A stretch of DNA of 64,000 bases from assembly GCA_959347315.1 (NCBI GenBank), contig OY365822.1:9935127-9999126 (forward strand), written 5' to 3'. The notes under the pieces were generated by a model. That model searched no databases and was not told where the DNA came from. It saw only the letters and a program-made list of their open reading frames with translations. Each line of letters begins with the position of its first letter. Within the stretch, counting starts at the first letter, position 1. Source of the stretch: Bimastos eiseni (Eukaryota > Annelida > Clitellata > Crassiclitellata > Lumbricidae). This document shows, piece after piece, positions 35,189 through 46,260 of the stretch. Both the position numbers and the translations under genes were made by a program.

Positions 35189-36808
35189 ATGATGGGAATA
35201 ACCAGTATCTTCGACGCTCTTCTCAACTGGAACCTTCTCTTCCCAATCTTCACCTACTACTTCGTTGTGCAGTCTGTAATGGTCACTGGATCAAACTTCG
35301 AATCCTCATCGATGATAACGGACATTGACAATACCCGGATGAAGGCCCCAGGTCGCTCTACCCACATCTGCACAGAGGGAGGGATGTCTGTTGATTATGA
35401 CATTACTACCAGCAACGATGCAACCACGCGTCAACTCAATCTTATAACACAAATTGTTCAGACCCGTTTTAATATCGTAACTGATGACAATGTTTACTCG
35501 ACTGTAACGAAGAAGCTGGCTATGCTTGATGACGTTGACGACACGACAGCTACTAACAAAATGGCGACGATTTCAACAAAAATGGCAAACGACAATTCTC
35601 AAAATCATTCAAAGCTTTTTTCTGGCAATGATAGCAACATCACTCGAGAAAATATCTCTATCAACGATGTGTACGAGAACAGTACAGATGTCAGCAGACT
35701 GCCAAGAAACGATTCATTGCAACTCGACCCCCAGTTCAATTCAACACAAAATGAAACGTTTGAAACACTTGGAAATGCAACAATTTTACCTGTGGGAGAA
35801 GATTACTGGCAGACGCGAATGACAAAGACCCTGATTACCTACGTTCCTCCCTTTCTGATCATCATCGGAACAATTGGAAACTTTTTGTCGGTTATAACTC
35901 TTCAGAATCGTCGCTTTCGCTTTTCGTCCACTGGATTCGTCCTGACCGCGTTGTCCTCGGTGGACATCGCACTCCTAAATACAGGTCTAATTCGAAATTG
36001 GCTGAAAATAGCTTTTTCTATCGATATTCGCGATCTATCAAGATTCAGCTGCAAGGTACACATCTTCTTAACCTATTACTTACACCAACTGGCTTCCTGG
36101 ACCCTGATCCTGTTGACGAGCGAGAGAACAATCGTTCTATGGTTTCCTCTCAGATGTAAGGAACTCTGCAGCAAGCGTCGTATCGTTTTGGCTTGGTTCG
36201 TCATTGCCGTATTTCTATTCGCCGAAAATACCGTCTTTTTTCCAGCTTTCGACCTTCAGCCGACTCCATTCCAATTGGATGTTGATAATACGACACACTT
36301 TGAGTACACCTGCCAAGTGAGCGCCGTCTGGGATGACTTCTTCCACAAGGGGTGGCGTCTGATCGACGCAGTCGTTGGCGATTTCTTTCCATTCCTCGCT
36401 ATTCTGATCGGGAACATTTTCACCATCACTCGCATAGTCAAGTCCCATTGGGAGCGCAGAACACAGATGAGGTCGACGTCAGCCTCGAAACCGATGACGT
36501 CATCGACCACGGTGATGCTGATCGGAATCAGTGCCATGTTTCTGATACTCAATCTCCCCATTGACATCCTGTTTCTATGCTATGCCAACACAGATATGAA
36601 TTCGCTCTCGATGGAGGAGTACGCTACCTACGACTTGATTTACGCAGTGGCTACTTTGCTCTACTATTCAAACAATGCCTTCGACTTTCTGATGTACCTC
36701 GTCAGTGGTGGAAAATTCAGACTTGCTTTTCTGGAGACGTTCCTGCCATGTCGCAAGACCACCAACGAAATGGTTAGGGGGTCGAAAGAGAGGAGCTGTA
36801 ACGGCTGA
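35189..36808 (+). CDS. Class A GPCR, peptide-receptor-like, single exon, long N-terminus
   Basis: 539 aa in one uninterrupted exon. Residues 15-35 are a hydrophobic signal-like stretch. Residues 36-205 are an extracellular Ser/Thr/Asn-rich region with eight N-glycosylation sequons between N147 and N196. Seven helices follow at about 214-238, 249-271, 289-318, 331-354, 390-417, 440-465 and 481-507. TM1 carries IGNFLSV. TM3 ends SERTIVLWFP, with E-R in place of D-R. Cys288 and Cys375 fit the conserved disulfide. TM6 has NLPID instead of CWxP and TM7 has NNAFDFLMYL instead of NPxxY. The FPLRCKELCSKRR loop and the TM7 form recall the expanded FMRFamide/peptide-receptor-like group of invertebrates. 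Ligand unknown. Poly(A) signal at 36974. Confidence 0.85.
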   Translation: MMGITSIFDALLNWNLLFPIFTYYFVVQSVMVTGSNFESSSMITDIDNTRMKAPGRSTHICTEGGMSVDYDITTSNDATTRQLNLITQIVQTRFNIVTDDNVYSTVTKKLAMLDDVDDTTATNKMATISTKMANDNSQNHSKLFSGNDSNITRENISINDVYENSTDVSRLPRNDSLQLDPQFNSTQNETFETLGNATILPVGEDYWQTRMTKTLITYVPPFLIIIGTIGNFLSVITLQNRRFRFSSTGFVLTALSSVDIALLNTGLIRNWLKIAFSIDIRDLSRFSCKVHIFLTYYLHQLASWTLILLTSERTIVLWFPLRCKELCSKRRIVLAWFVIAVFLFAENTVFFPAFDLQPTPFQLDVDNTTHFEYTCQVSAVWDDFFHKGWRLIDAVVGDFFPFLAILIGNIFTITRIVKSHWERRTQMRSTSASKPMTSSTTVMLIGISAMFLILNLPIDILFLCYANTDMNSLSMEEYATYDLIYAVATLLYYSNNAFDFLMYLVSGGKFRLAFLETFLPCRKTTNEMVRGSKERSCNG

Positions 36809-36973
36809 GGAGGAGGACGCGACTCAGTGGGATTGTTTTCAAACGCAGCGTCTTCGTCATCAAATATTCATTCTGTTGCTGCCTGTAATAGCGTAATATT
36901 TTATGGAACTTCATAGCATATTCGTAGTGCTAGGAGCAGGCCCAAGGTCATTGGTTTGTGTTCCGGTTGTATG

Positions 36974-36979
36974 AATAAA
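36974..36979 (+). terminator. Poly(A) signal AATAAA for the GPCR gene
   Basis: A canonical hexamer about 165 bp after the stop codon at 36808, which gives a plausible short 3' UTR. Confidence 0.5.
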
Positions 36980-37189
36980 TAGGCCAAATATTCGTTGACA
37001 ACCAGTTGCTAGATTTCTTATCCAGAGGTGCCGAATCTCCACATATTTAAAACTTAAAAACTTAAGCCCCAGTCAGAGTATGTGGCGAATCTGTAACATA
37101 TGTAATCACTATTTGCTATTCGGATAAGCATATAGTGTGTAAAACAAAGTGTGTATGGTTGAGTTTTGAAAGAAAATATGAATTTAGAA

Positions 37190-37265
37190 AATTTTAAGTG
37201 ATCGTAAGTATGCTGGTGTCCTACGCTTGGCTTTCGAATGGCGCTTTAGAAGTTTGGAAATTACG
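37190..37265. repeat. Dispersed repeat (GCTGGTGTCCTACGCTTGGC family)
   Basis: Shares GCTGGTGxCCTACG plus TTTCGAATGGCGCTTTAGAA with copies at about 14420 and 62700 (same orientation) and 16325, 23510 and 44600 (opposite). Copies are 50 to 70 bp. It may be the conserved end of a SINE or LINE. Confidence 0.55.
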
Positions 37266-37790
37266 AATGTGAAGGTTATTGCTGGAAGGATTAATCCATT
37301 TAAGCGATACGATACACGCAAGTTGCGCCAGTCGATGATGATTATCTCTTCTGCTTTGTATAATGCCACGGTCGTATGACGGTATGTCCACACGCAACAT
37401 CTTCTTTCAGTGCATTTGTAATAGCGAGTCTTTAATGAAGCTCATTGTGAATACATTGCAAGCACGCAAACAAATAGGCGTAGTCATTTAAAATCTACAT
37501 GTAATTATGTAATAAAAATCAGTGGTCGTAGAATGGTTTATTGTGTCTGCGTCTTTATCGCCAGCCCTTGTAGTAAAAATGTTCACTTTGAATTCGATAA
37601 TTAACACGTTGGAGAAAATGGACAATGTTATATACTCTGCAGTACAAAGGCCCGGGCTCACAAATTATTCACATGATAGCCAAATTAACGACTGAGTCTA
37701 GGGCAACCATTCCACTGCTACCTACAAGTACTAGAAGTTTGGCCTCACACACCAGAGTATAACGATATAGCTTTGATAGAAAAATCTCAA

Positions 37791-38501
37791 CTAGTGGCGA
37801 GGAAATGGTATGAGGTATGAGGAATGGTATGGTACGAGGAATTGGGTCTGGTGGGACAGTTTTTTTATTGAGTCACCGTTTACATGCAGACGGAACAGTT
37901 TTACAGATCTACTCAAACGTGTTTCGTGACTGGGGCTTTTCCCAGGACGCATACGGATTAGTGATGGCGGTGACAGAGCATCTATGCCTGGGCAGAGTAA
38001 ATGTATATTTACGAGCCCATAAACCATCTTTAAATAACCAATTTCTCTGAATTTAGCCACATTAAATCGTTTATGATAACCTCGAAAGTTGATTGCAGGT
38101 CCATATCCTAAACTTCGGCCGCTATTAGTCAGAATTTCTGAAATTCCATATTGATATGAAACATTATAGGTAGTGGTTTTTTCTAGAAAAAGATGTTCCG
38201 GAGCGCACCTGTATTGTCGAAAGAACGACGCTAAAATTAGCTGTTGCTTTCTATCATCGCCAAAATAATATTTTGGCAAAGAAATAAAGCAACGTTTTAT
38301 TATAGGCCTATTTGTATCATAATTTTTATGATATATCTTTCTTAGCCCATTCAATTGATTTTTTGTAATGCCCATCTTGGCTTCTACGCCAAGTGTTCCC
38401 ACTTTTCGGCAGACAAGTTTCTTTTCTCTAACGCAGAGACACGTTTTAAAGCAATCAGTTTTTTTCTCTAATATCCAGTTGTCATTGGTGTGCTCGTCTA
38501 C
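37791..38501 (-). CDS. Unidentified ORF or exon, up to 237 codons
   Basis: An open frame begins directly after an acceptor-like TTATCTCAG at 38502 and runs to a stop at 37791. It starts VDEHTNDNWILEKK, has a cysteine cluster (CFKTCLCVREKKLVC) and continues with aromatic-rich sequence such as RSLGYGPAINFRGYHKRF. I recognise no domain. A further minus-strand frame at 38673-38999 may be an upstream exon. It could equally be a fragment of a mobile element. No ATG near the start; the first internal Met is about 36 codons in. Confidence 0.35.
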   Translation of the reverse strand, partial: VDEHTNDNWILEKKTDCFKTCLCVREKKLVCRKVGTLGVEAKMGITKNQLNGLRKIYHKNYDTNRPIIKRCFISLPKYYFGDDRKQQLILASFFRQYRCAPEHLFLEKTTTYNVSYQYGISEILTNSGRSLGYGPAINFRGYHKRFNVAKFREIGYLKMVYGLVNIHLLCPGIDALSPPSLIRMRPGKSPSHETRLSRSVKLFRLHVNGDSIKKLSHQTQFLVPYHSSYLIPFPRH

Positions 38502-39864
38502 CTGAGATAATACCGACGCCCTAATTTCATTTTCTTCTGTTTCTTCTGATTATTTTTACTTAACCAGCCGAAAAGAAGCTGAGGGTTTTTATTTTCAAAT
38601 TTGTGTTAATTTGCTTTATTAAAATATGTATTATATAAATTAATGCTCTTAAGCTATATTTTCAAATAAAAATTATATATATATCAATTTGCCACACCGA
38701 TAGCTGGAAACGATGGCATGGATGCTCAGAGTCTCTGCGCAAAGTTGCATCGACGTGACTCGTTTGATAAAAGTTTTTTTATCTCCGTTATTATGTTTAC
38801 TTACTCTCGTTTTGGAGGTTGCAAATTTTAGAGACTCAATAACGAGCCTAGCTGATTTTAAATAATCAATCAAATTAAAGCGTTGAGCTTCTGCGTTCGG
38901 CCTCTCAACAAACGGTAAAATCAGTATGTTACGTAATGTATATCTTCGAGAATTTCTCAGCACCCACAAAAGCCACGTTAGGGAGGTCAGCTTATTCACC
39001 GGCGCTATACCAAATCAAGTATGCAATGACCTAGCTTCTCGTTTCGCTCCGGTGACAGGTAAAACCCAGCGGAGGTCAAGCCTTTTGGTGATTGATATCT
39101 TTTCTGGATACTCTAACAGCGTGATCAAGCGGATACGCCTTCTCGAGGATGAACATGTAAATCATTGGACGTAATATTGATGTCTTTTTCATACGGACCA
39201 AGGCAGCAGACTTCATTCAGCCAGTCAATTGTTCATCTATAGATCACTGCTGCCTATTGTTATCTACGTCAACTCATCCTCTTTCTACCTCATCGTCCTT
39301 CTCTCTTGAACCTCCACTCCCACCTGCACTCCATCTCTTCTCCTCCTTCTGTCCAGCCATCTATCTTCAGTTTTCTATACATTCACTTCCGACCTTCCCT
39401 TCGACTCTCCTTTCAACCCCTATGAATCATTGTGAGCGCAAATTTATTCGTTATTTCCATCTCTTTCAGCGCATCCATTATTCCGTCTGTCTTTCTCCAT
39501 CTGCCTCTCTCTCCGTCTCCAACTCTCCATCTGACCCCTTCTCTGACCATCGCTTCTCTCGGTTTAATTGGGACTCCGCTTCAACAAAAAGATAATATTC
39601 CGAAAACACTCGATCCAATCATTTTCGATTCGAAATAGGTCAAATTTAGGACAGCAGCGATACAACAATCACTGTAGATGGAGTTTATTGTCCGTCTGGG
39701 ATTCGTAGAATATAACACATAAAAGTGACATCATTGTTTGGATTCATTAGGCTGTTGACACCTCAGATATTCTCAGAGTTTGAGATACATGTATATTTGA
39801 CAGAAACGCACTCACACACAAAGTCACACATGTATGTAAAGCAATTCCATGCGTCGTATGTATC

Positions 39865-40255
39865 TGGTTCCATCCACCCATCCGCCATCTATTCATCGAT
39901 CGATCTATCCTTCCCGACACCCACCAACCCATCCATTCATCCATCCATTAATCCATCCATCCATTCATCTACCCATTCAATCATCCTTTCATCCATCCAC
40001 CCATCCATCTATTCATCATCTATCCATCGATCTATCTACCCTTTCCTACACCCATCCATCCATCCATTAATCCATCCAACTCTCCATCTATTCATCCAAC
40101 CGTCTATCCATCCATCCATCCATTCATCCACCCATCCACACACCCATCCACCCATCCACCCATCCGTCCGTCCGTCCGTCTACCCATTCATTCATACTTT
40201 GACCCATCCATCAATCCATCCATCCACCAATTCACCCATCCATTCATCCATCATT
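39865..40255. repeat. (CATC)n tetranucleotide array
   Basis: Imperfect CATCCATC repeats over about 390 bp, followed directly by the dispersed repeat at 40258-40335. The Ser/His/Pro-rich frame is an artefact. Confidence 0.92.
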
Positions 40256-40257
40256 CC

Positions 40258-40335
40258 TGGGTTAGCACCACCAGTTGTAGCCTTCTGCATGTCTGACAAT
40301 TTGTTTCCAGATGTCGCGTATAATGTCTGACTACG
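40258..40335 (+). repeat. Dispersed repeat next to a microsatellite, copy 1
   Basis: Shares GGGTTxAGCACCAGTTG and CTGACAATTTGTTTCCAGAT with 41878-41945. Both copies directly follow a CAT-based tetranucleotide array in the same orientation. Confidence 0.65.
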
Positions 40336-40503
40336 TATTTATAAATACTTAATTTCGAACAAAGGCAGAACATATACTCCAACGCAGAACAAGAAGAGAG
40401 GGACACAGTTAGAAATTCTCCTGCGCTGCGTTTTATGACATTCACAGCGATGCTAATGAATGTTTTTTTCAGAACACCAGCTGTCGTTAGCATAGGCCTA
40501 CGC

Positions 40504-40789
40504 CAGAGGTGTAACAAGCGGGGGAAGTGGGGCACTGGCGCCTCGCCCCCAGTTTCAAAACCCCCAGTTTTTGTGCTCAGTGCCTTCCTATGTGCCTCTC
40601 AAATCGATTCCTTTTTCATGTTTATCCAATGGCTTTTTAAGATTACTTCTGTTAAGATAATTTTTCCCATTTTTTTTAAATTTCTGGGGGCAAAATTCAA
40701 AAAGTGGGGGCAAAAAAACTTTTTTGGCGCATCGCGCAGTATTTCTGAAATTATGCCTTCCCACTTTTCATAGCCTTGTTACACATCTG
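40504..40789. mobile_element. hAT MITE, 286 bp
   Basis: The ends CAGAGGTGTAACAAG and, inverted, CAGATGTGTAACAAG differ at one position. The flanks GCCTACGC (40496-40503) and GCCTGCGC (40790-40797) form a 7/8 8-bp duplication. The interior has inverted GGGGGCAAAA blocks. Confidence 0.85.
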
Positions 40790-41380
40790 GCCTGCGCATA
40801 AAAAATATAAATTACCGAGTGTCTGTGTCAGATTGCTTACATCAAAGCACCACCTGCCGAGGTAAGGAATATTTCTGATAAGAAGCCTCTAGAAGAGGAT
40901 GGTGCAGAATAAGCACTTTGCTACCATTTGCCAAATGCACGAGTCGTATCATTCCCGCAATGCAACTGTGTCACACACTTCCAACAGCAATGTTTGTCAA
41001 TGTGATGTAAATCATTGCGATGTCGTGTGCACGGTATTGGAAACAAACGCACTGCGTCATGATGTTAGTCTCGTGCGATGCAATTGGGTGCAATGACCGA
41101 GAAATTCAACGTTTGCGTAGCTGGCCACGTTCGAGAGATGGTCGATGTGTTTGCACGGGTGTATGATTGTCAGAATATACGTATACGCATACAATATCAT
41201 ATTATATATGTATATAGTGCATTTTGGGAGGAACGCGCCGTAACGGCGTTCCCGCACCTTTTTTCACTTACCATAAAATTGAAATAGTTGTTGTGTAAAA
41301 ATTGTGGTATTTCATATCAAACTGTACAACCTATACGTTCTACATTCAAAATGTTATAAGTGAATGCTCAGTGCATAGAT

Positions 41381-41485
41381 AGTGATCATTGTCTCCTATA
41401 AAATTTATTTTATTTATTAGCTACTCGTCATTTCATTCGACAACGCAGATGCGCTCCGACACATATTTTTCTAGAGAAGAGCACT
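41381..41485 (+). repeat. Dispersed repeat, pair of 52540-52645
   Basis: Shares GTGATCATTGT, CCTATAAAATTTATTTTATT and a GATGCGxTCCG motif with 52540-52645 in the same orientation. Here it borders the (CATA)n array. Confidence 0.6.
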
Positions 41486-41532
41486 GCATACATACATACA
41501 TACATACATACATACATACATACATACATACA

Positions 41533-41566
<34 letters not shown>

Positions 41567-41810
41567 CATACATACATACACATATGCATACATACATACA
41601 TACATATATACATACATATATATATATACATACATACATACACATATGCATACATACATACATACATACATATATACATACATACATATATACATACATA
41701 CATACACATATGCATACATACATACACAAATGCATACATACATACACATATGCATACATACATACATATATGCATACATACATACATACGTACGTACGTA
41801 CATACATGCA
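41486..41810. repeat. (CATA)n tetranucleotide array
   Basis: About 80 CATA units with CACATATG interruptions. It is followed by the 41878-41945 repeat. Confidence 0.95.
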
Positions 41811-41877
41811 TGCCTATGCAAATATTCGCACATATGTGCATGTGCATAATTATTTATACTATTTATGCATCGTTTAA

Positions 41878-41945
41878 TGGGTTCAGCACCAGTTGGTGTC
41901 TGCTGCATATCTGACAATTTGTTTCCAGATAAGTTTCCTGCTTAG
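41878..41945 (+). repeat. Dispersed repeat next to a microsatellite, copy 2
   Basis: Second copy of the 40258-40335 sequence. Confidence 0.65.
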
Positions 41946-42504
41946 TTCGTGTATCTCTTCGTTTCATCATTCCAAGTAATTAATATGCATGTATATGTAT
42001 GTGTGTATGTGTATGTGTGTTTATTTGTGTGTGCATGGCACAGAGTCGGAAAGAGGACAGGTTTTTTGCTATCTATGTTTTTTTTGCCTGACGTCTGGCA
42101 ACTCCATTATGTGTGGGGACCTTGCGACCTCTTTGTACAGCATATACAGGCGGACGGCTGGCAATTGCTGCTTCGCTGTTGCGTAATGGCGCTATATAAA
42201 TAAATGAGGACATTTTTATGAACGTCACCAATTCTTATTTCTTTAAGAGTCGGTGAGATAATTGTGTGAGTGTGGAGCAAATAAATATACCGTAAAGTTG
42301 TGCTTTATGTTTGATGTCTTCAGTCTGTAGAGACTGACCGAAGGAATAAAATAGATTTTAGTATACATGGATGCTGGAACTGTGGGAGAGACGGACGGAC
42401 GGACGAACGAACGAACGAAAGTAAGCAGACGACCAAGAATGAGTTTTTCAAGGACAGTGTGCTGTACGCCACAGGTGATGAAAACCTTGGAGTATCATAT
42501 GGCC

Positions 42505-42612
42505 TAATAATGATGACGACGACGATGATGACGATAATGATGATGATGATGGTGATGATGATGATGATGATGATGATGATGGCGATGGCGATGACGATGA
42601 CGAAACGACGAC

Positions 42613-42652
<40 letters not shown>

Positions 42653-42737
42653 GTGATGATGACGGTGATGATGATAAAAATAATATTAATGATAATGATA
42701 ATAATGTTAATGATAATATTTATTATTATTGTTGTTG

Positions 42738-42775
<38 letters not shown>
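42505..42775. repeat. (GAT)n and (ATT)n trinucleotide repeats
   Basis: Imperfect GATGAT/GACGAC arrays end in about 11 ATT units. A short GGAC/GAAC array lies at 42392-42420. Confidence 0.93.
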
Positions 42776-42776
<1 letters not shown>

Positions 42777-43444
42777 GAAGTGCTGATAAATTTCAAACTA
42801 ACAAACTGCAGAATGATTATAAGTTCTTTGCAAGCGAAGGATGACAAGTTATTACAGGATGTCTAATTTAAGTGTCGACAATCATGCAAGGCGCCCGTTA
42901 CGCTATGCCTCTAATTTAACCAACGCCATCTTCTAGCTAAAGAAGGATTAAGCAACCTTACTGCAGAGGAACATCGAGAACTCAGTTTCTCAGTGCTGCA
43001 CTCTGATGTGTTATCCATTACTGAAGAGATACTAAGATAGAGAGCAAGATATGTGACGCAAATGAAGTCGAATTTATGTAGCGACCGTAGCCCTCGACCT
43101 TCCTCATTTGTCAATGAATTGATAGGGTAAAGAAGTTCTTTGCCATCGTTGGTCGTTTGTTTGAATTGACGCCTCGTCATTTAAATTAGAGCTCCCATGC
43201 ACGAACCGTGGCTGCCCGACATCTAAACCTACGTATTCAGTTCCCTTCGGGACGAAAAGAACGATGCCCCGCACAGACTCTTACACAGACGCAAATGAGA
43301 CGCAGCAGCAGTGGAAGAGACCACCGCCTTGACCAATGTGACCAAAATAATGAGCCAGATGATGAATGAAAGGGAGGAAGTGGTTGATCAGTGTGACGTG
43401 TAAGAAGGATCTCTGGATAATTGGAATGAGAATTTCGGAGGGGA

Positions 43445-43565
43445 GTAATCGATAACACACTGGGGCGCTGAGCTGACGAACCGAGTTCGAGACTTATATC
43501 TTCTAAAAGGTTGACTAGTCCTTTCGCTAGGCGATGACGTTGGTTAAGTTGCATTTATAGTGTTA
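43445..43565 (+). repeat. tRNA-derived SINE-like fragment
   Basis: Second copy of the 13505-13625 sequence: CGAGTTCGAGAC, then GGTTGACTAGTCCTTTCGC, then a short body ending in TTGCATTTATAGTG. Confidence 0.4.
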
Positions 43566-44935
43566 TATGCAGAGGCGGCGATCTCGTTTGACAGGTGGGA
43601 GACACCCACACATTCAGAGAGATGCAAGGAATGTGTCGCCAGCAAAAACGTATGACGTGACCCCTCTCTGTGAAAGGTGAAGGAGGCATTATAGGAAAAA
43701 ATTAATATGCGTTAATAATTTTAACCCGTTATCGTTGCAACAAACACCCATCTATAACGGAAGTATTACAGACGAAAATTACAAATATCTAATAGAGATG
43801 TGCGCCACCAAGTGCGTGTTTGGGTCAAAAAAAAGCGAATCAGAATGTACACTGGAAATATAATGAAGCAGGTAGTTATCTGAAAATAGCACTTGAGCCA
43901 AATTATGGCATTTAAAATTAAAGAGTACACAAATAAATTCTAATTTCTAACTTTATAGAGAATTGTAGGATGCAATACGCTTTTCATGGCTCGCAGTCAC
44001 AAATATACCAGACTCTCTCTTCGCGACTGAAAAACTGAATATTGCCCCACTTGGAAGTGCAAGCAGCCCAGGTTATAAACAAATGGCAAAGAACACGAGG
44101 AACTGAACGTTCATTCACACTGAAATTGAAAGTAAGGTTAATGAGAAATACAATGGATGGAATGAGAAATCTGTGCTAAAGAAGTGGAACTGAGAAAAGA
44201 GGAGTCTGAAGAACGAGAATGAATCTCACAATATAAAGCGTTTCTGTCGGAGGCTTCGGTGGCCAGTGTCAGTCATGTGAAAAGCTGGAAATCATTGCAT
44301 GACGGTAGGAACAAATCACTAGCGGCTCTGAACTTTTCCAAAAGACGAGGACTGAGGAAAGTGACAGAGGTGCCATGGCAGTTGAATGTAGGGTTTCGCA
44401 AAAAATTAAATTAAAATTTGGAACGGCAACCAGGGTATAGGCACTAACTCAGTTGGTGGGGACCTGGGGTCTTCTGGCTCCTTCTGCGTAACCGCCACTG
44501 AAACAAATCACGCAGCTTTCAGTCGTTCGCGGCGTTTACAGGTCCTAAACTGCTATTTTGGTGAATTATAATCGTAATAGTAAAATAAAAATTTCTTTAG
44601 CGCCACTTGAATGCTAGTCGCAGGGCACCAGCTATTGACATCGATTCATAAGCTCTATGTTAAGACGCGAGAGGCATGCAGTGAATCAGGCACTCCAGAG
44701 GATCGATGAGCTCTACTTGTCAAAGCGAAAATCTATCAGAAGAGACTGCTAACTCTACAATAAGCGTATATATACTATATAGTGGAACGTTGCCGGAAAA
44801 GAACCGCTTGACAACAGAAGGATTGCGACGGAATTTTTTAGTTAAATATTTGTGATGGATTCAACTGTAGAATATAGCATTAGCCGGATAGTGAGTAATC
44901 GCAGTCAACACGAAGTGTGCAGAGGCGGAGACTTA
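43566..44935. other. Intergenic, no gene recognised
   Basis: Only short frames. One copy of the AGCGCCACTTGAATGCTAG dispersed repeat is at about 44597-44645 (minus orientation). Confidence 0.45.
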
Positions 44936-44937
44936 GG

Positions 44938-45375
44938 GGACAGGAGGGACAATCCCCTAAAAATTTCAGACGCAGGGTATGGGGCTGCTTATATTCCCCC
45001 AATATGTAGTGGTTTAAACGCAGACTAAGCGTCTTCTAAACCACTTTAGATCCTTGTTATGATATGTTTTGTTGTTTTATGAATATTTCATAAATATTAT
45101 AAATTTCTATATTGCTTTCCACTGTCCTTCCTTCTCTGCAGGGGCGTCAATCCCCTCTTGAGTGATGGAGGCAAACCTCCAGCCCCAAGCGCCAGGAAGG
45201 CAAGATAATCCCCCTAAAACAAAACAAACATTCCCCGTACCTGAAATTGGAGACATTTGCTTCCGGACCTCCCTATCTTGACACCTCTGCTTTTCTGCTG
45301 CATCCATGAGTGGGAATCGGCATTTTTATCCGATCTGTCCTCCAAACCCAAATTTTTCGACCTCCCGCCTCCTTG
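44938..45375. mobile_element. MITE related to 30341-30587, carrying a nested MITE
   Basis: Starts GCAGAGGCGGAGACTTAGGG, like 30341. Its right part resembles the 30341 copy around TTTTTCGACCT. The segment 45139-45289 is a separate MITE inserted in it. The right boundary is uncertain. A hairpin AGTGGTTTA/TAAACCACT is at 45009-45045. Confidence 0.5.
45139..45289 (-). mobile_element. Short hAT-like MITE, copy 3 of 3, nested
   Basis: Starts CAGGGGCGTCAATCCCCTC. The flanks CTTCTCTG (45131-45138) and CTTTTCTG (45290-45297) form a 7/8 target duplication. It is inserted inside the older element at 44938-45375. Confidence 0.75.
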
Positions 45376-45439
45376 ACGAACAGTCTGCTTGACCAATCGT
45401 CCATGAACAACCGTCCATTGACCAATCGTCCACGATCAA

Positions 45440-45655
45440 CCGTCCGTTGACCAAACGATCGCTGATCACTCGTCCATTGACCAATCGTTCGTTGACCAAA
45501 CGTTCGCTTATCAATCGTCCATTGACCAATCGTTCGTTGACCAAACGTTCGCTGATCAATCGTCCATTGACCAATCGTTCGTTGACCAAACGTTCGCTGA
45601 TCAATCGTCCATTGACCAATCGTTCGTTGACCAAACGTTCGTTGACCAAACGTCT
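45440..45655. repeat. 45-bp minisatellite
   Basis: About four units containing ATTGACCAATCGTTCGTTGA and CCAAACGTTCGCTGATCAA. The unit is a multiple of three, so frames stay open on both strands with LTKRSLINRP-like peptides; judged non-coding. Confidence 0.9.
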
Positions 45656-45944
45656 GCACACCAAATCTATAGATACGATGATTGATTAATTGGTAAGTGA
45701 GTGAGTGAGGTAGTGAATTAATTAGTCAGTTGGTGAGTTGGCGAGTCAATAAGCGAGTGTCAATGTGATGTGCAAGTAGGTTCTCGTAAATAATTGTTAA
45801 AACAATCAGGTAGAAAAGAAATTTATAAAGTATACAAACTTTGTAGTGACAGAGATATTCACAGAGAAGGCCTGGACTCGCTGTTCGCGTACTACCAATA
45901 GTATGAGCTCGTTGCACACTAGCTTAAAAGATGGACTAAATGTC

Positions 45945-46260
45945 TGCTGGGATTATTGATTGATTGATTGATTTATTGAACGGATGAATGAATGAATTCA
46001 TTAATTAATGATTGGTTTATTTGTTAATTGATTGATTGATTGACTGCGCTATTGTCTGACCCACTGACCGACTTACTTGCTTACTGGGTGACTGACTTAT
46101 TCACTAATTTGGTAACTGGCTGGCTGACTGATTGACTGACACGCTTTTGAATGGCTGACGGACCGAGTGACTGATTGATTGACAAGCTGCATGCCTGGCT
46201 GACGTCATTATTAACTCGGTGATTGACCCACAGACTTGTTGATTGATTGGTTGAATCATA
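45945..46260. repeat. Degenerate (GATT/GACT)n region
   Basis: TTGATTGATTGACTG-like low-complexity sequence, strongly diverged. Confidence 0.7.

Noticed and set aside
36201..36567. Several minus-strand ORFs within the GPCR exon
   Set aside because: Antisense shadows of the receptor coding sequence.
39725..40330. 201-codon Ser/His/Pro-rich ORF
   Set aside because: Translation of a (CATC)n array.
41389..41917. Overlapping ORFs rich in His-Thr-Tyr or Cys-Met-Tyr-Val
   Set aside because: Translations of a (CATA)n microsatellite on both strands.
45273..45689. Open frames on both strands with a 15-residue repeat
   Set aside because: The 45-bp minisatellite unit is divisible by three, which keeps frames open without selection.
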